DNA from: Enoplolaimus lenunculus
Taxonomy: Eukaryota > Nematoda > Enoplea > Enoplida > Thoracostomopsidae
Assembly (NCBI GenBank): GCA_030248215.1
Contig: JASANG010001502.1
Coordinates: 1-64,000 of the forward strand
Reading direction: 5' to 3'
Length of the DNA: 64,000 bases
Position numbers and translations under genes: made by a program. Shown piece by piece: positions 48,101 through 57,500 of the stretch (positions are counted from its first letter, which is position 1; every line of letters begins with the position of its first letter). The notes beneath the pieces are model-generated. The model saw only the letters and a list, made by a program, of their open reading frames with translations, did no database searches and had not been told where the DNA came from.

Positions 48101-48624
48101 ATCGTAGAAAGTAAAACGTCATTTTAAACACTTTTCATTTATCAACCAGTATCTTTCAAAACGTTTTTTTGTAAGCGGAGAAACTCTGAAATTAATAAAC
48201 AGATTAGCAAAAGGGTGGCTTACGCAACCACTATTGAAACGCTTTTTAAACGAGAAAAACACTTTTATATTTTGGACATATTTTTAAGGGGCGTCCAGGT
48301 TACTGATGGGTCTATAAAAGAGTAGGTTTAGATTCTAGATTAAATGTTTTTGCTTGGCCTGATTTGTTATCGTAAAACAAGATGCGGTTCCGGCTATTTT
48401 ATGGAAAAAGTTTTCGAATTTGTGTAAAACTGTGACCAACGTTAAACTACTGTTTCATATAACACTTGTAATTGGTCCTGTTGGAATCGGGTTTGACGCA
48501 ACCTTGTCAAAGACAGACCGAAGTTTAAATTAGCAATATATTTGTATAAAACATCAATTCTCAATAAAAATACTATCAAAACGTACAAAACATATTTGAG
48601 AAAGAAACGCTTCAAACAAACCAT
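30198..48624 (-). CDS. Secreted protein with two von Willebrand factor A domains
   Basis: Exons in transcript order: 48624-48574, 46707-46647, 45354-45171, 43136-42885, 41943-41823, 41617-41558, 34215-34071, 32251-32157, 30557-30365, 30288-30198 (stop TGA). Exons 1-2 give a signal peptide (FFLKYVLYVLIIYIGFVQA). Each vWA domain keeps the metal-binding MIDAS set: DTSYS, the T in GVTRTG and the D in VIVITDG; then DTSGS, THTG and VLMATDG. In both domains the intron after the QYS strand is in phase 2, and so is the intron before the last helix, so the domains arose by duplication. Exon 6 is a T/P-rich linker. All junctions join in phase except exon 6 to 7, so one short exon is missing, a different donor is used, or these are two neighbouring genes. 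The acceptors of exons 4 and 10 are weak. Such proteins usually act in extracellular adhesion or matrix; the partner is unknown. Confidence 0.82.
30960..31040 (+). mobile_element. tRNA-like SINE head
   Basis: TAGCGTATTTGGTTAGCAAC followed by GGTCTGGGTTCAATACCCG resembles a pol III A box and B box. Stem pairing is poor and a tail follows, so a SINE relic is more likely than a tRNA gene. It lies in an intron of the vWA gene. Confidence 0.45.
31670..31960 (+). mobile_element. tRNA-derived SINE, family 2
   Basis: The head TTGGCGCAGTGGTAGAGCAT (A box) and CTAGTTCGAAAACTCC (B box) are followed by AACGTCTGAAGTTCCGGTTC, matching the copy near 15840-15965. The motif ATATACGCAATTCACATTGTG precedes the head in both copies. 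Confidence 0.62.
32447..32805 (+). repeat. 36-bp satellite, 10 copies
   Basis: The unit AATGTAGAAATATTTTTGAA continues CATATTTTTCATTTG. Copies differ only by GAAAC versus GACAC. The unit has no stops in several frames, which creates four long spurious open frames. It lies in the intron before the eighth exon of the vWA gene. Confidence 0.95.
33300..33690. mobile_element. hAT-like MITE with CAGGGTG ends
   Basis: The ends are CAGGGCGTAAGCGGCAG and the complement of CAGGGTGTAACCGGATATCC. The subterminal AACGGAAACGGA themes are shared with the copy at 38013-38388. Non-coding. Confidence 0.72.
33889..34035 (+). mobile_element. tRNA-derived SINE, family 1
   Basis: The best-preserved copy: the A box lies in GGCGTGGCTCAGTGGTAGCG, the B-box region in GGGACCGGGACCTCG, and the tail reads TTTTCAGCTGCACGAACACA to AACTTATCAC. 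It ends 36 bp from exon 7 of the vWA gene. Confidence 0.72.
35766..36008 (+). CDS. Small putative single-pass membrane protein
   Basis: An 80-codon frame starting MTMLSGKMKDAKNSEL. The first part is charged and probably helical (NKMAKSREYILQRLVDIRHG), followed by a hydrophobic segment of about 24 residues near residues 52-77 and the stop. Base composition and codons look coding and no repeat family explains it. The family is not recognised. It lies on the strand opposite the vWA gene, about 1.2 kb before the spartin exons, and could belong to the same transcript or stand alone. Confidence 0.35.
   Translation: MTMLSGKMKDAKNSELYNKMAKSREYILQRLVDIRHGQQLADSKEAEAQVGFPVMYLTVFVVNVISFSALTMTYYTVFLP
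36505..36693 (+). mobile_element. Type A small transposon with perfect 8-bp target duplication
   Basis: The ends are GGCCATGTTACTTTAAGGAG and the complement of GGCCAATGTTGCTTTAAGGG, flanked on both sides by AATTTTTG (36497-36504 and 36694-36701). Confidence 0.92.
37258..37797 (+). CDS. SPART: Spartin homologue, last two exons (senescence domain)
   Basis: Exons 37258-37348 and 37515-37797 join in phase 2 with good acceptors (TTACTTTTCAG, AATTTTAG) and a GTAACT donor. The product is the C-terminal half of the spartin/ERD7 senescence domain: GLEAAAKVLAKCIVNETVQ, then YRYGDEFGTLADNAL, NVGVIGYNVAHLGPK and KRTAKKTGLGILQDL, closely following the vertebrate spartin order. Spartin acts on lipid droplets and endosomes. 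The upstream exons (MIT domain and first half of the senescence domain) were not found in the 5 kb before, so they lie far away or this is a duplicated fragment. The whole piece sits antisense within the largest intron of the two-vWA gene, if that is one gene. The last residues (FTTAVAWFTFLYAIGGTFLI) are unusually hydrophobic for spartin. Confidence 0.8.
38013..38388. mobile_element. hAT-like MITE with CAGGGTG ends and 8-bp duplication
   Basis: The ends are CAGGGTGTAAACGGATAG and the complement of CAGCGTGTAACCAGATATCC, flanked by CGGTTAGG and TGGTTAGG (7 of 8). CAGGG-type tips with 8-bp duplications fit the hAT superfamily. Confidence 0.8.
39174..39363 (+). repeat. Left arm of a perfect 190-bp inverted repeat
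   Basis: Read by eye, this arm is identical over its full length to the complement of 40156-40345. The spacer is 792 bp and contains a decayed CAGGGTG-like element at about 39640-39945. The arms have no similarity to the other families here. A frame of about 60 codons is open through the arm (SVANTTWSAGFRAFLPFDYQ), so it may derive from an exon, but no family is recognised. Confidence 0.9.
40156..40345 (-). repeat. Right arm of a perfect 190-bp inverted repeat
   Basis: Complement of 39174-39363 with no difference seen. It begins CAGCGAATATGTTTCAGTTG and ends AACTTCTAGT. Full identity points to a recent event or gene conversion. Confidence 0.9.
40690..41196. other. A/C-rich tract almost free of G
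   Basis: Over 40741-41160 only about 8 of 420 plus-strand bases are G, while C is several times more frequent and A dominates. It is neither a microsatellite nor a known repeat. The tract ends at the extra intron copy at 41197. It lies in intron 6 of the minus-strand vWA gene, whose RNA would be U/G-rich here. Long minus frames across it, rich in F, C and V, come from the composition. Confidence 0.85.
41197..41401 (-). repeat. Second copy of vWA-gene intron 5
   Basis: 41203-41401 matches 41623-41821 with one difference seen (AAATCGAC versus AAACCGAC). The template copy fills intron 5 (41618-41822) almost exactly, from acceptor to donor. The extra copy has lost the canonical donor (AATAAGC instead of GTAAGC) and acceptor (TTCGGG instead of TTTTCAG). 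Confidence 0.85.
42351..42735 (-). mobile_element. TACTGTAGTGACC MITE
   Basis: Begins TACTGTAGGGAACCGAATAA and carries the full family body, including AACTATCCGTTGAATTAAAC. The far end is eroded. It lies in an intron of the vWA gene; a smaller fragment precedes it at 42178-42240. Confidence 0.72.
43183..43581 (-). mobile_element. TACTGTAGTGACC MITE, near-complete
   Basis: Both tips are present: TACTGTAATGAGCCGAATAA and the complement of TACTGTATTGCCCGAATAAG. TA closes each end. It is the best reference copy of the family, 47 bp before exon 4 of the vWA gene in transcript order. Confidence 0.85.
43582..44641. other. Intron sequence, nothing recognised
   Basis: Part of the third intron of the vWA gene. 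AT-rich, with a short GGGGCCAGGAGGGCTCAGCC segment near 44470 that resembles other G/C-rich repeat edges in the window. Confidence 0.4.
44642..44832 (+). mobile_element. Type A small transposon
   Basis: The ends are GGCTTATGTTACTTTAAGGG and the complement of GGCCAATGTTACTTTAAGGG, flanked by ATCGATGG and ATAGATGG (7 of 8). It lies in the third intron of the vWA gene. Confidence 0.9.
46260..46380 (-). mobile_element. Type C small transposon, decayed
   Basis: GGCCAATGTAGAACACAAGA at the left, and CCACTGATCTTTACAT at the right. The TTAGGC core is essentially lost. Confidence 0.65.
47128..47324 (-). mobile_element. Type C small transposon
   Basis: The ends are GGCCAATGTAAAGAACAGGG and the complement of AGCACATGTAAAGATCAGAG, flanked by CGATAGTT and CCATAGTT (7 of 8). 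It lies in the first intron of the vWA gene. Confidence 0.88.
48284..48360 (+). mobile_element. Type A transposon fragment
   Basis: Only AAGGGGCGTCCAGGTTACTG and the following subterminal part (GATTCTAGATTAAATGTTTT) survive. Confidence 0.6.
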
Positions 48625-48928
48625 GGTTTTTATTTAAAAACTAAGTATCATCCAGAATAGATTAAAATCACAAAGTCTTCTCAGTTTTTCTTATTTATTT
48701 TTAGGTTTTCGGGCAATAATTTTGCCCAATTTGCACTGTTTCATATCATGTAACTTTTATTGTAAAACTTCACGCAGTAAAAAATGATTTGCTGTTTATT
48801 TTGTACTCAAATTTCATAGAAACTAATGTGCAAACTGTGGTTTAAATAAAGTCTTATGACTATCATTAATCAAAGTTTACGCTATGCAACGTAAAGTCGG
48901 CTGAGAAAAAAGAACTGCTAGCATTATG

Positions 48929-49605
48929 CAGCGTTCACGTTATTACTGGGGCAGCTTGGAACACGTTTTGTCCAATGTTGATTCGACGTCAACATAAAAT
49001 TCTGTGATCCGAATAGCGGTTATGTAGACCAAATGTGAATGTCATATGACATTGGCTTACAAATCACTGATGTCGAGCGATCATCGTATACAAATAACCA
49101 TTTGTCATATGATACTGCGGGACATTTATGCGAATATCATATGATATTCCAAAATTCTACTAAATATCATATGATATTTATACAGGACAATGGAATTTGT
49201 GCACGCTAAATAAAACAGTAAAAAGTCGGATAATGCAGCATTAAATGATTTCGCAAGTTGAATTAGCTTCTACCGTTCTGTTTCTCGCTAAGTTTTTCCC
49301 AAAATATATTCCTAAATACAAATAATTCAAAGTTGAAATTTTAGTATCATATGACATTGTACAGTACAATCAAGCTAGTTTACCACAACTTTGCAGACAT
49401 TTTCAAACATATCATATGATACTCGCAGACAATATTTGGAATATCATATGATATTGCAGTACAAACAGTAGATGTCAAATCAGGATAGCAGACAATTCAA
49501 ATTTTTTGAATCTCATAGCGGACAAACGGTCAGACAAAATGTTACCAGCTATAGTCATAGGGCCAAAACGTGTTCCAGGCTGCCCCAGTTATAACGTGAA
49601 CCCCG
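48929..49605. mobile_element. 0.7-kb MITE with 40-bp inverted ends and CATATG palindromes
   Basis: The left end GTTCACGTTATTACTGGGGC, then AGCTTGGAACACGTTTTG, is matched inverted at the right end (complement of GTTCACGTTATAACTGGGGC). Inside are seven copies of the palindrome theme ATATCATATGATAT at about 49032, 49095, 49131, 49163, 49345, 49408 and 49441. The flanks GCATTATG and GCATTAAA suggest an 8-bp duplication (6 of 8). Non-coding. It lies about 300 bp upstream of the vWA gene start. Confidence 0.78.
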
Positions 49606-51179
49606 CATTAAACAGATGGGAATCAGTGTTACGTTTTACGCTTAGGCTCGCGTTTCGGACAGCTAGATTCAATGAACCGATCTGTAAATAAACGCGAACA
49701 ACTGGTCGGGTACAAAGACATGATTTTAGGTCAACCTCTGAAATTAGTCGAATGAACACTTAAAGTGAGAAAAAATACAAGTTGGCAAATTAGTACCGCT
49801 TACAAAATTCGGAACATTATATATACACCAGGATGCGATCGGATATCCGGCTCCGGCTCCGGCAAAAATTAGACATCCGGCTTCGGATCCAGTATTTTAA
49901 CTTGCCAGATGGTTTTTAAACACTTAAAAATATTGAAACCATCATTTGTGTTTTTGCCAACTGCAATGGAACTGATTAACTTACTTTTACACATTTTTTC
50001 TTTTTCTATCATACAAGTAGTAGAAACTGTTGGCATCTACCGTGTACGTTCACTGTCTTGATTGGGTTACAGTAACGCTAGAAAACGTGATAAAGATAAC
50101 CAGTGTATTTCACGGGAGTAACAGTATACATGGCAACATACTCCTATTCTCCTAAACTTCGGCGTAAAAATATATGCCTGTAAATAAGCCTAAGTTTAAG
50201 AAAAAAACATAAAAGCTTTAATCATAGCCACTCGATTTTATAGCACCTACGGAAAATTGTATGCTCTTAAAAGGAACATGGGCCAAACAAATATTGCAGC
50301 TGAACGCAGCGCTATAAAAACATAGAATAGTAGAATAGGGTCGTTGTTTACAGTCTTAAAAATGCATTGGGGTCAAGTGTTAACCTTTGTATCGTAAACA
50401 CTTTGGATATTTTAAGCATAGAAGGAAGAATTGTTAGCTACGTTCTGATATTTGAATGCAATCTAGTACTAGATTGGAATTATCAGGCTCCGGGCGGATA
50501 TTGGATTATCCGGCTACGACTCCGTCATTTTTGACATCTGGTCGCACCCTGACATATATATACATATACACATATACATGTATATGTATATACGTATATA
50601 TATGTATATGTGTATATAATATATACATATACATATATACATATACATGTATATGTGTTTATGTATATGTATATATGTATATTACATAATGAGGACAAAT
50701 TGAACGCAAAATTTAAGTACTCTCAATCGAGTACCATATCACAATCACGGGATATAAAAGCAATCGCATCGAAGCATTGAATGAAGTTCACTAATGTCGC
50801 TAACAACAGCAACTTCAATTAAAAATACCAGAAACAAACCTAAAAGTATAGAATGACGACCAGATTTTCTACCGGAACCAGAACTTGATGGTGAAAACTA
50901 ACTGTTGACAAAAAATTAGTTGTTAGTGCAATTTTATTTATTTATCAGAACTGATTAATAAAAATTGACAGCGTTGTACTGTTGAAGAATAAGAAATTCG
51001 CCAAACAAGCTGGACTCTAAACGTTTTGAACTTAAAACCACCAATACCGACAGTACCGGAAGATCTAGTAAAATTACAAGCTTTATAAGGTTAGCGAGAT
51101 TTGGCACCGGAAAAACGACAATAATGGTTCTTAAGAACAAACCATTAATCATTCAGTAAAGCAATGTCCAATCAGAACT
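49606..51179. other. Gene-free stretch with decayed repeats and a TATACA microsatellite
   Basis: Contains CCGGATATCCGG-type hAT-like fragments (49828-49920, 50480-50553), a decayed type C relic (about 50140-50285) and an alternating TATACA/TATGTA stretch (50553-50690). No gene is supported. Confidence 0.5.
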
Positions 51180-51606
51180 ATGGCGGATCCATAGGGGGCC
51201 CCACCCCGGCCGTGGCCTCCCAACAGCATCTCAACAAAAATTATATAGAGCGTCAATTGCTGTTCTACGCTGTTCCGAAATTAGCAGGCAGTTCTGCCTC
51301 ATTCAAATACAAAACAGACGTTGCTGAAGCTGACTGATTTTCCTTTTTCAAAACTGAATTGGTTTCCGAATCCGAGCCTTTAAATTTGTGCCTGTTTGAA
51401 AACAAATCTGAACTAATGTTGCCACCGTGTTGTTTAGATATAAATTGCGTTGATGCGTTAGTTGTATTTGCGATTCATCTCAATTGAACGAACATAAAGA
51501 AGTCAATTTTATGGCAATAGTTCGTTGTTTGTGCGTGGGTCAAAAATAAGTTTACTACTTATGAAATTTTGTCCCCCCCCATTGTGAGATCCTGGATTCG
51601 CCACCT
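51180..51606 (-). mobile_element. GGCGGATCC-ended repeat, copy 1
   Basis: Bounded by TGGCGGATCCATAGGGG and the complement of GTGGCGAATCCAGGATCTC. It matches, in inverted orientation, the parts at 57664-57735 and 57905-58026. Confidence 0.62.
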
Positions 51607-52308
51607 AATCAGAATGGTATAAACTGGTACCAAACTGTAAAAAAGTGTAATTTGGTGCCTTTTGCACAAACTCACATCTTAATTTTTGAAATATATTTGG
51701 GGATCGTGTCTGAAATTACCTAAAAATTTAATTACTTTTGCTAAACTCCGAAAATTCGTAGCCATAGCGAGTACTAACACAAACAATCTGTATGTTAGTA
51801 GTCTGTTAGCAATGGCATAAAATGTTTCCTATTGAGTAAGTTCTAAGATTAATTATGCTGTTGCTTGGAAACCGAATACAGGGTATTTAGGGCCAGTAAC
51901 CTTATTAACGCATAATCTCAAACTATGCCAAGTTAGGTTGCATTTATTTTGAGGGTACTATTCAACAAATAACCGGAAGAAGTGGTTGGTGGAAAAATGG
52001 AAAAAATGGACAAAAGTTAAACGTACCTTAAATATAACTTGCAAATAAATATTATGTAAAATAACGTTATTTAGATGACATGCAGCTGTTATTCACACGT
52101 AAATACGCTAACAGTGACCGTGTGTAATTAAGGTTCCACAAACAAAAAGAGTAATCTCATGCGGTAAAGGAATGATACCCGAAGTTTTGATTTAATTTCT
52201 TACATCCAAAAAATTTTTGTTTATTTTTAATTACATTTTGTATTTGAGCAGCCATTTCTTGAAACTTTTAAGTATATTTCAGAAAGTTTTAACCCATAAA
52301 CTTTAGAT

Positions 52309-54354
52309 ATGTCAATATTTGCCGAACAACTTCTATCGGATGATACTTCAACCACCAAAACACATGTTGAATCTCATTCGAGTTGTCCTTTGGTTGCTGT
52401 AGCAACTAAATCCACAAGCGATACCGGTGGTGGACAGGTTGCATTCTTTAGGCCAGAGGTAGGCTTGCTTTAATAGGAGAAAACAAAAACGGGTAGCGTT
52501 CAAAATATATTCAACAGGAACACGGATATTAACACAAGAAAAGTAATTGAACGAATTTCGTTATTTTTAGTTCAACTCAAATGATTGTAGCATGCCTGTA
52601 GCGAAAGAAATGAATAATTTATATACAATTTACACCTGAACATAAAAATTACTGAATTTCCGGCATATTTATAACGGAAATAGAAACCGACATCGATTGT
52701 TACCGGACACGGCAATAAATATCCGATACTCTGTGCCGCAATCCCAAACATTAACGGAAAACAAAAATGCGGATTATGTCGTTACATTTTCAGAAACATG
52801 AGCCAAGCCATCCCGTAATTGAATTTTTAACAAAAATTCCTTTGAGTGACAAACATTAATACATGTTAACAAGTAGTTAAAGTGCTCCTAATCGCGCAAT
52901 GGAAAAGGATATGTTTTGTGCGCAATGTTCGGTGTGTAACCAGAAACCCGTAAAGTTTAGATTCGTTCCAAAGCGGCACATTAAAGTGCTGAAAATCAAA
53001 GGGTGCCGGCAAAACATTTGCAGCGGAAGATATACCAAGAAATTTTAAATGGGTACTTATTTATGAAAATATTAACAGAGCATTTGGCGTTCAAAGTTAG
53101 CGAATTTATTTCAGGATGAAGCACAGCCGAACCGATGCATAACCAGATCAAATTGCAGCGTCGAAACTATCGCATGGCATCCTGTGGAACCAACACTCGC
53201 AGTTGGATGGTCCGACGGAACAGTTGATATTTGTTGTCGTGGCGCCACGGGTATTATTTTTTCACATTAAACAAGGTTTTCCATTGAAGTTCAGAAGTTG
53301 TTTCGCACAATAACCAGTTTAATCGTGGTTCTTCTATAAGAAACAACAGTTAGACGTTGTATGCAGCACAGGCGGATCCAAAAATTTCTGACGGGGTGCA
53401 GGCTGGCAAACGGTATGAAACGCCATTTAGTCACCAAAAATTTTCTAAGGAAGAAATTGTAAGGTTTTACAAAAATTTCTGTGTAAAAATTGTATTTTTA
53501 CAAAAAATTTTCTGAGGGGGAATATAGTAAGGTAGGGCCGACCTTAATATCTCATCACAAAAATAATTTAACGGGAGGGCGTCCCTTCTCGAGCAGCTAG
53601 TGGTGTGTAGCAGCTATAACAAGCTGGAGACAGGCGTTATAATTTTTAGAAATTGAATTTAAACTATGAAATTTTGAACGTTTTCGGTGGCGCAAGTTTC
53701 ATACCGATGTTTAAACAGGGCCGTAACAGTAGTATAAGAATATTCAAGCCATAACCTAAGCCTTGGCCTAAGTCTTAGCTTAAGATTGATTTTAGCACAA
53801 ACCTAAGCCTAAGCAGAAAAATTAGTCTAAAGCTTCAGCTTACTTCCATTGCAGTTTCACAGAAAAACGTTCCGCCCGTGATCTTTACATTGACCGAATT
53901 ATCGCTAACTGGAAAGTAATATCATAGCCGTTTCAGAAGGCGGTTGCATTTCTCAAGCTGCTAAAGCTATAGAAATTTAAGCAGGACCAAGAGTAATGCA
54001 TATATAACTGCTTGTATTCTAAAAGGTTTGTATTGCGTATCAAAAGGCGCTAATACGCCCTATAACTTTTGAACCATCAAGTTGTGATTTGTAAAATTTT
54101 ATTAGTTACTTTTTGCTTTAACCGATAACTCGCTCAAAAACCTATCACTTACCGTTGAGCGATGCTGCACACCGTTGTGGATACGGCTTCTAACTGCAGC
54201 GTCCAGGGGATCGAACCATAAATATAAATTTAGTTGGGTCTTTTCGAACACATCATTCTTGTCGGTATTTGTGCACGGTAGGTGTATGTAAAGCGTAGAA
54301 TGCCATCTATGTGCACATATACCGGAATATGACGGTACAATCGACCGCGTGATA

Positions 54355-54445
<91 letters not shown>

Positions 54446-54464
54446 TGTAGTAGTAGTAGTTGTT

Positions 54465-54517
<53 letters not shown>

Positions 54518-57500
54518 TGTAGTAGTAGTAGTAGCATGCTTGACTCGAGTGCAAGAGGGCTGAGGATTGATTCCCGGCTTGGTCCTTAATTTTAAGCAAA
54601 ACATCAAACAGGAGTCATGCAGACCGTATAGTTTAACAATTCGAACGTAAATTAACTTTAGAGATATTTTAGCCATTTCTGCTAGATTTGGGCACAGGTC
54701 GTGGCAATTTTTTTACAAAATCAACTTTGCGAAATTGGGTTCAAATTGTTAATTGTATCAATTTGTATTCGAACACAGATTCAAATACTCAAGCTGTATT
54801 CAGTCAAACCGCAGTTAAAATATTGGCTTGGAGTTCGCACGGCAGTCGTCTGCTTGGTATCGATGGTGTAAGTCTTCATTTTCAGCAAATGATCGGAAGA
54901 GTTGCTGAGAATTAAGATCAATTCATGTGTTTTTCATACATTGGTTTCAGAGCTCGGCCAATGTTACTTTGATTTGCATACCAGTAGAATGAGCATATTC
55001 CTAAATCTAAACCTAAGTCTAGCAAAAACTTTAGTCTAAAGCTGACGCTTACTCTATTGGAGTCGTGAGGCAAAATGGTACCACCTTAAAGCAATATGGG
55101 TCAATAGCTTAAGATAACATTGTTTTTAACGGTGCAAAACATCTGTTTGTATGGCTGATGTTATTTCTACTGATGTTTCGTTCTGTCTCGAGACAGCAAT
55201 AGAGCAGGTTTAGTCATTTGACTAATTTGAAGAGTTGGATTAGGATTAGCCAGACGCTTAGCCTTCGCCTACTGTTACGCCTTACCAATAACATTACCGA
55301 TTTTTACTGATAATACGAAATGTTTTCAGTTTTTGACTAAAATAATACAGTTCCTTTAAGAATGGCGCTGTACTTTTGATAACGTCCGTTGCCGTCTGTC
55401 CCCATACGGTATCGTACGCGACAGTATAGCGCCAGTCTAAATCCTCTCGGTGTCTACAATCTAATATAGATAAATTTTTGATTTGGCTCCTGGCAAAGGT
55501 GGATTCAAAGAACCGATTACCAACTGGTGATAGATGCTATACACATTTGAGAATATGGATTCGGAGATATATTTTTAGGTCGGCATAATTTCTGTTCTAA
55601 AAGTTGATGCCGGCGAAAAATCACACCAAATCGATGTTTTTGTCAAGCGAGAAATGACTGAAACGATTAATTGTGTTGTTTTGCGACCGCCTTGGACTGT
55701 AACGAACGCGAAGTAAGATTTGTACGTGCAGCCTGTTTGGCCAGTGTTAGAGCAGTAACTGCAGATTAAGCATATTCCTATGCCTGCAACCAAGCTTATG
55801 TGTTGAAAAAGTGCACTCCTTAGTAGGCCCGTAGCTAGCTCAACTCGCTAAGTGGCTAAAAAATGTTCAGGAGGGACATACAAGGGTTTTCAATAGCTTA
55901 CAAGCAAGGTTTAAATTTTCGAGGGGGGGCAAAAAATTTTCCAGGGGCACGAGCCCCCCTATTCCTTCCCCCCCTTGGCTACGGACCCGCTAGCAACCTA
56001 AACCCTAGTTTGCTTTGGTGTTAAAAAAATGCGTACTTCTTACCCTATTAAGTTTAAGCCAAACCAAAATGCATAGCCTACAATCTTGGCCCGTATTCTA
56101 AAATGCATATAACACCTATCACAAGTTAGTAATAGATTTTCAAACTAATGAATTTCTTCAATTGCCACGGTCAAAATTTGCACAGCAGTAGAGTTAGTTG
56201 AATGCAATAAACGTGCTAAACTTCAAATCTCACCATTTTTTGGTTAGAAAGTTACAAGACCTATCACCAACTGGTAATAGGTGTTACACGTATTTGAGAA
56301 TACAAGCTCTAAGCCTACTCATTTTTATAGTCCTACCAAAAACTGGAACCGCTCTAAAAATAATATGGTCCGCCAAAGTTTGATAAAAGTGCTATTGCTC
56401 ACTTGATTTTTACTAAACTGAAGCCTAAGCTTTCTTCAATCTAACATTAAGCCTCAGTCTAAGTATGACTCTAAAACGTAGTGTGCACTGAAGCGTAATT
56501 TATTAAACGATTATCTAAACCTAAACTCAGTTAGAGTCAAACCTAAGCTTAAGCCTAAAGCAAACGCCTAAGATATTAGTCTTGCTTCGAAACATGTACC
56601 ACGTGTATGCGGCAGAAAGAACGTTCACTGGTAAGATTTCCGTGGATCTCCTAACGCAATTGCGGTCTTTTGTTAATGTAATCTCAGCTTAAGTCTAAGC
56701 CTAAACAAAAAACCCAAAAAACTAGTTTAAAGCTTAAGCTTACTGTAAATCAGCCACGCAGAAAAACTGTCCGCATCTGATCTGTACATGGCGCGGCATT
56801 TTCATACTTTTTAAAAATGAATTTCAGCGAAAATTCAGGCACGAATTTATACGACGCGTTTGCATCTAAACGTAAAATCACAGTTTCCGCCAGTGAAAGT
56901 TCAACGTTTTTTATTGGTGGATCAAACGGTATTTTTCTATATTTTTCAGTTGAAAATGTAATTAATATAAGACGTTTTTGACATAAGGATGTCAATTTTG
57001 CACTCGAACCTGGATTCGAGTAGCAGGGAGTAGTAACTCATGGCAACAGTAGATGATCACTGTTCTATACAAGATTGTGCAACTGAGTACATTCTGTGTA
57101 CATAAAAATTTAGGTACATAGGGCACGTTGCCTTTTGGACTACCCCATATTTGGGGGATTTTACCATTTGCGCAAACAGAGAACATTCCTACATGATGTG
57201 CTAATGGGAAAATGTGCTCGATTCATGTTCTTGAAAATATGTTAATTAATCATTATGTGCGTCTGGTCTGTGATATATCGACGATTCAGTTTTGGGAGGG
57301 GGGTAGGGCCAAAAAACAAAAATTATTGGTACATTTTGTAGCACTGCGAAATACACAAGCTTGTCAAAGAGTTATCACTCACTCTTGGTCGTACAACCAG
57401 ATGTGTTATCGGAATTTACATTAATATCCAATTCAGTTATACCAGGCGTGGATATCCGAGGTTGCAAGTTGCCCTTACAACTAAATCAGTTATATGACCC

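Noticed and set aside
54102-54676. Poly-Tyr, poly-Thr and poly-Leu open frames
   Set aside because: Produced by the TAG microsatellite in an IFT140 intron.
56750-56995. Minus-strand frame at 56750-56995
   Set aside because: It is the shadow of IFT140 exon 5 on the plus strand.
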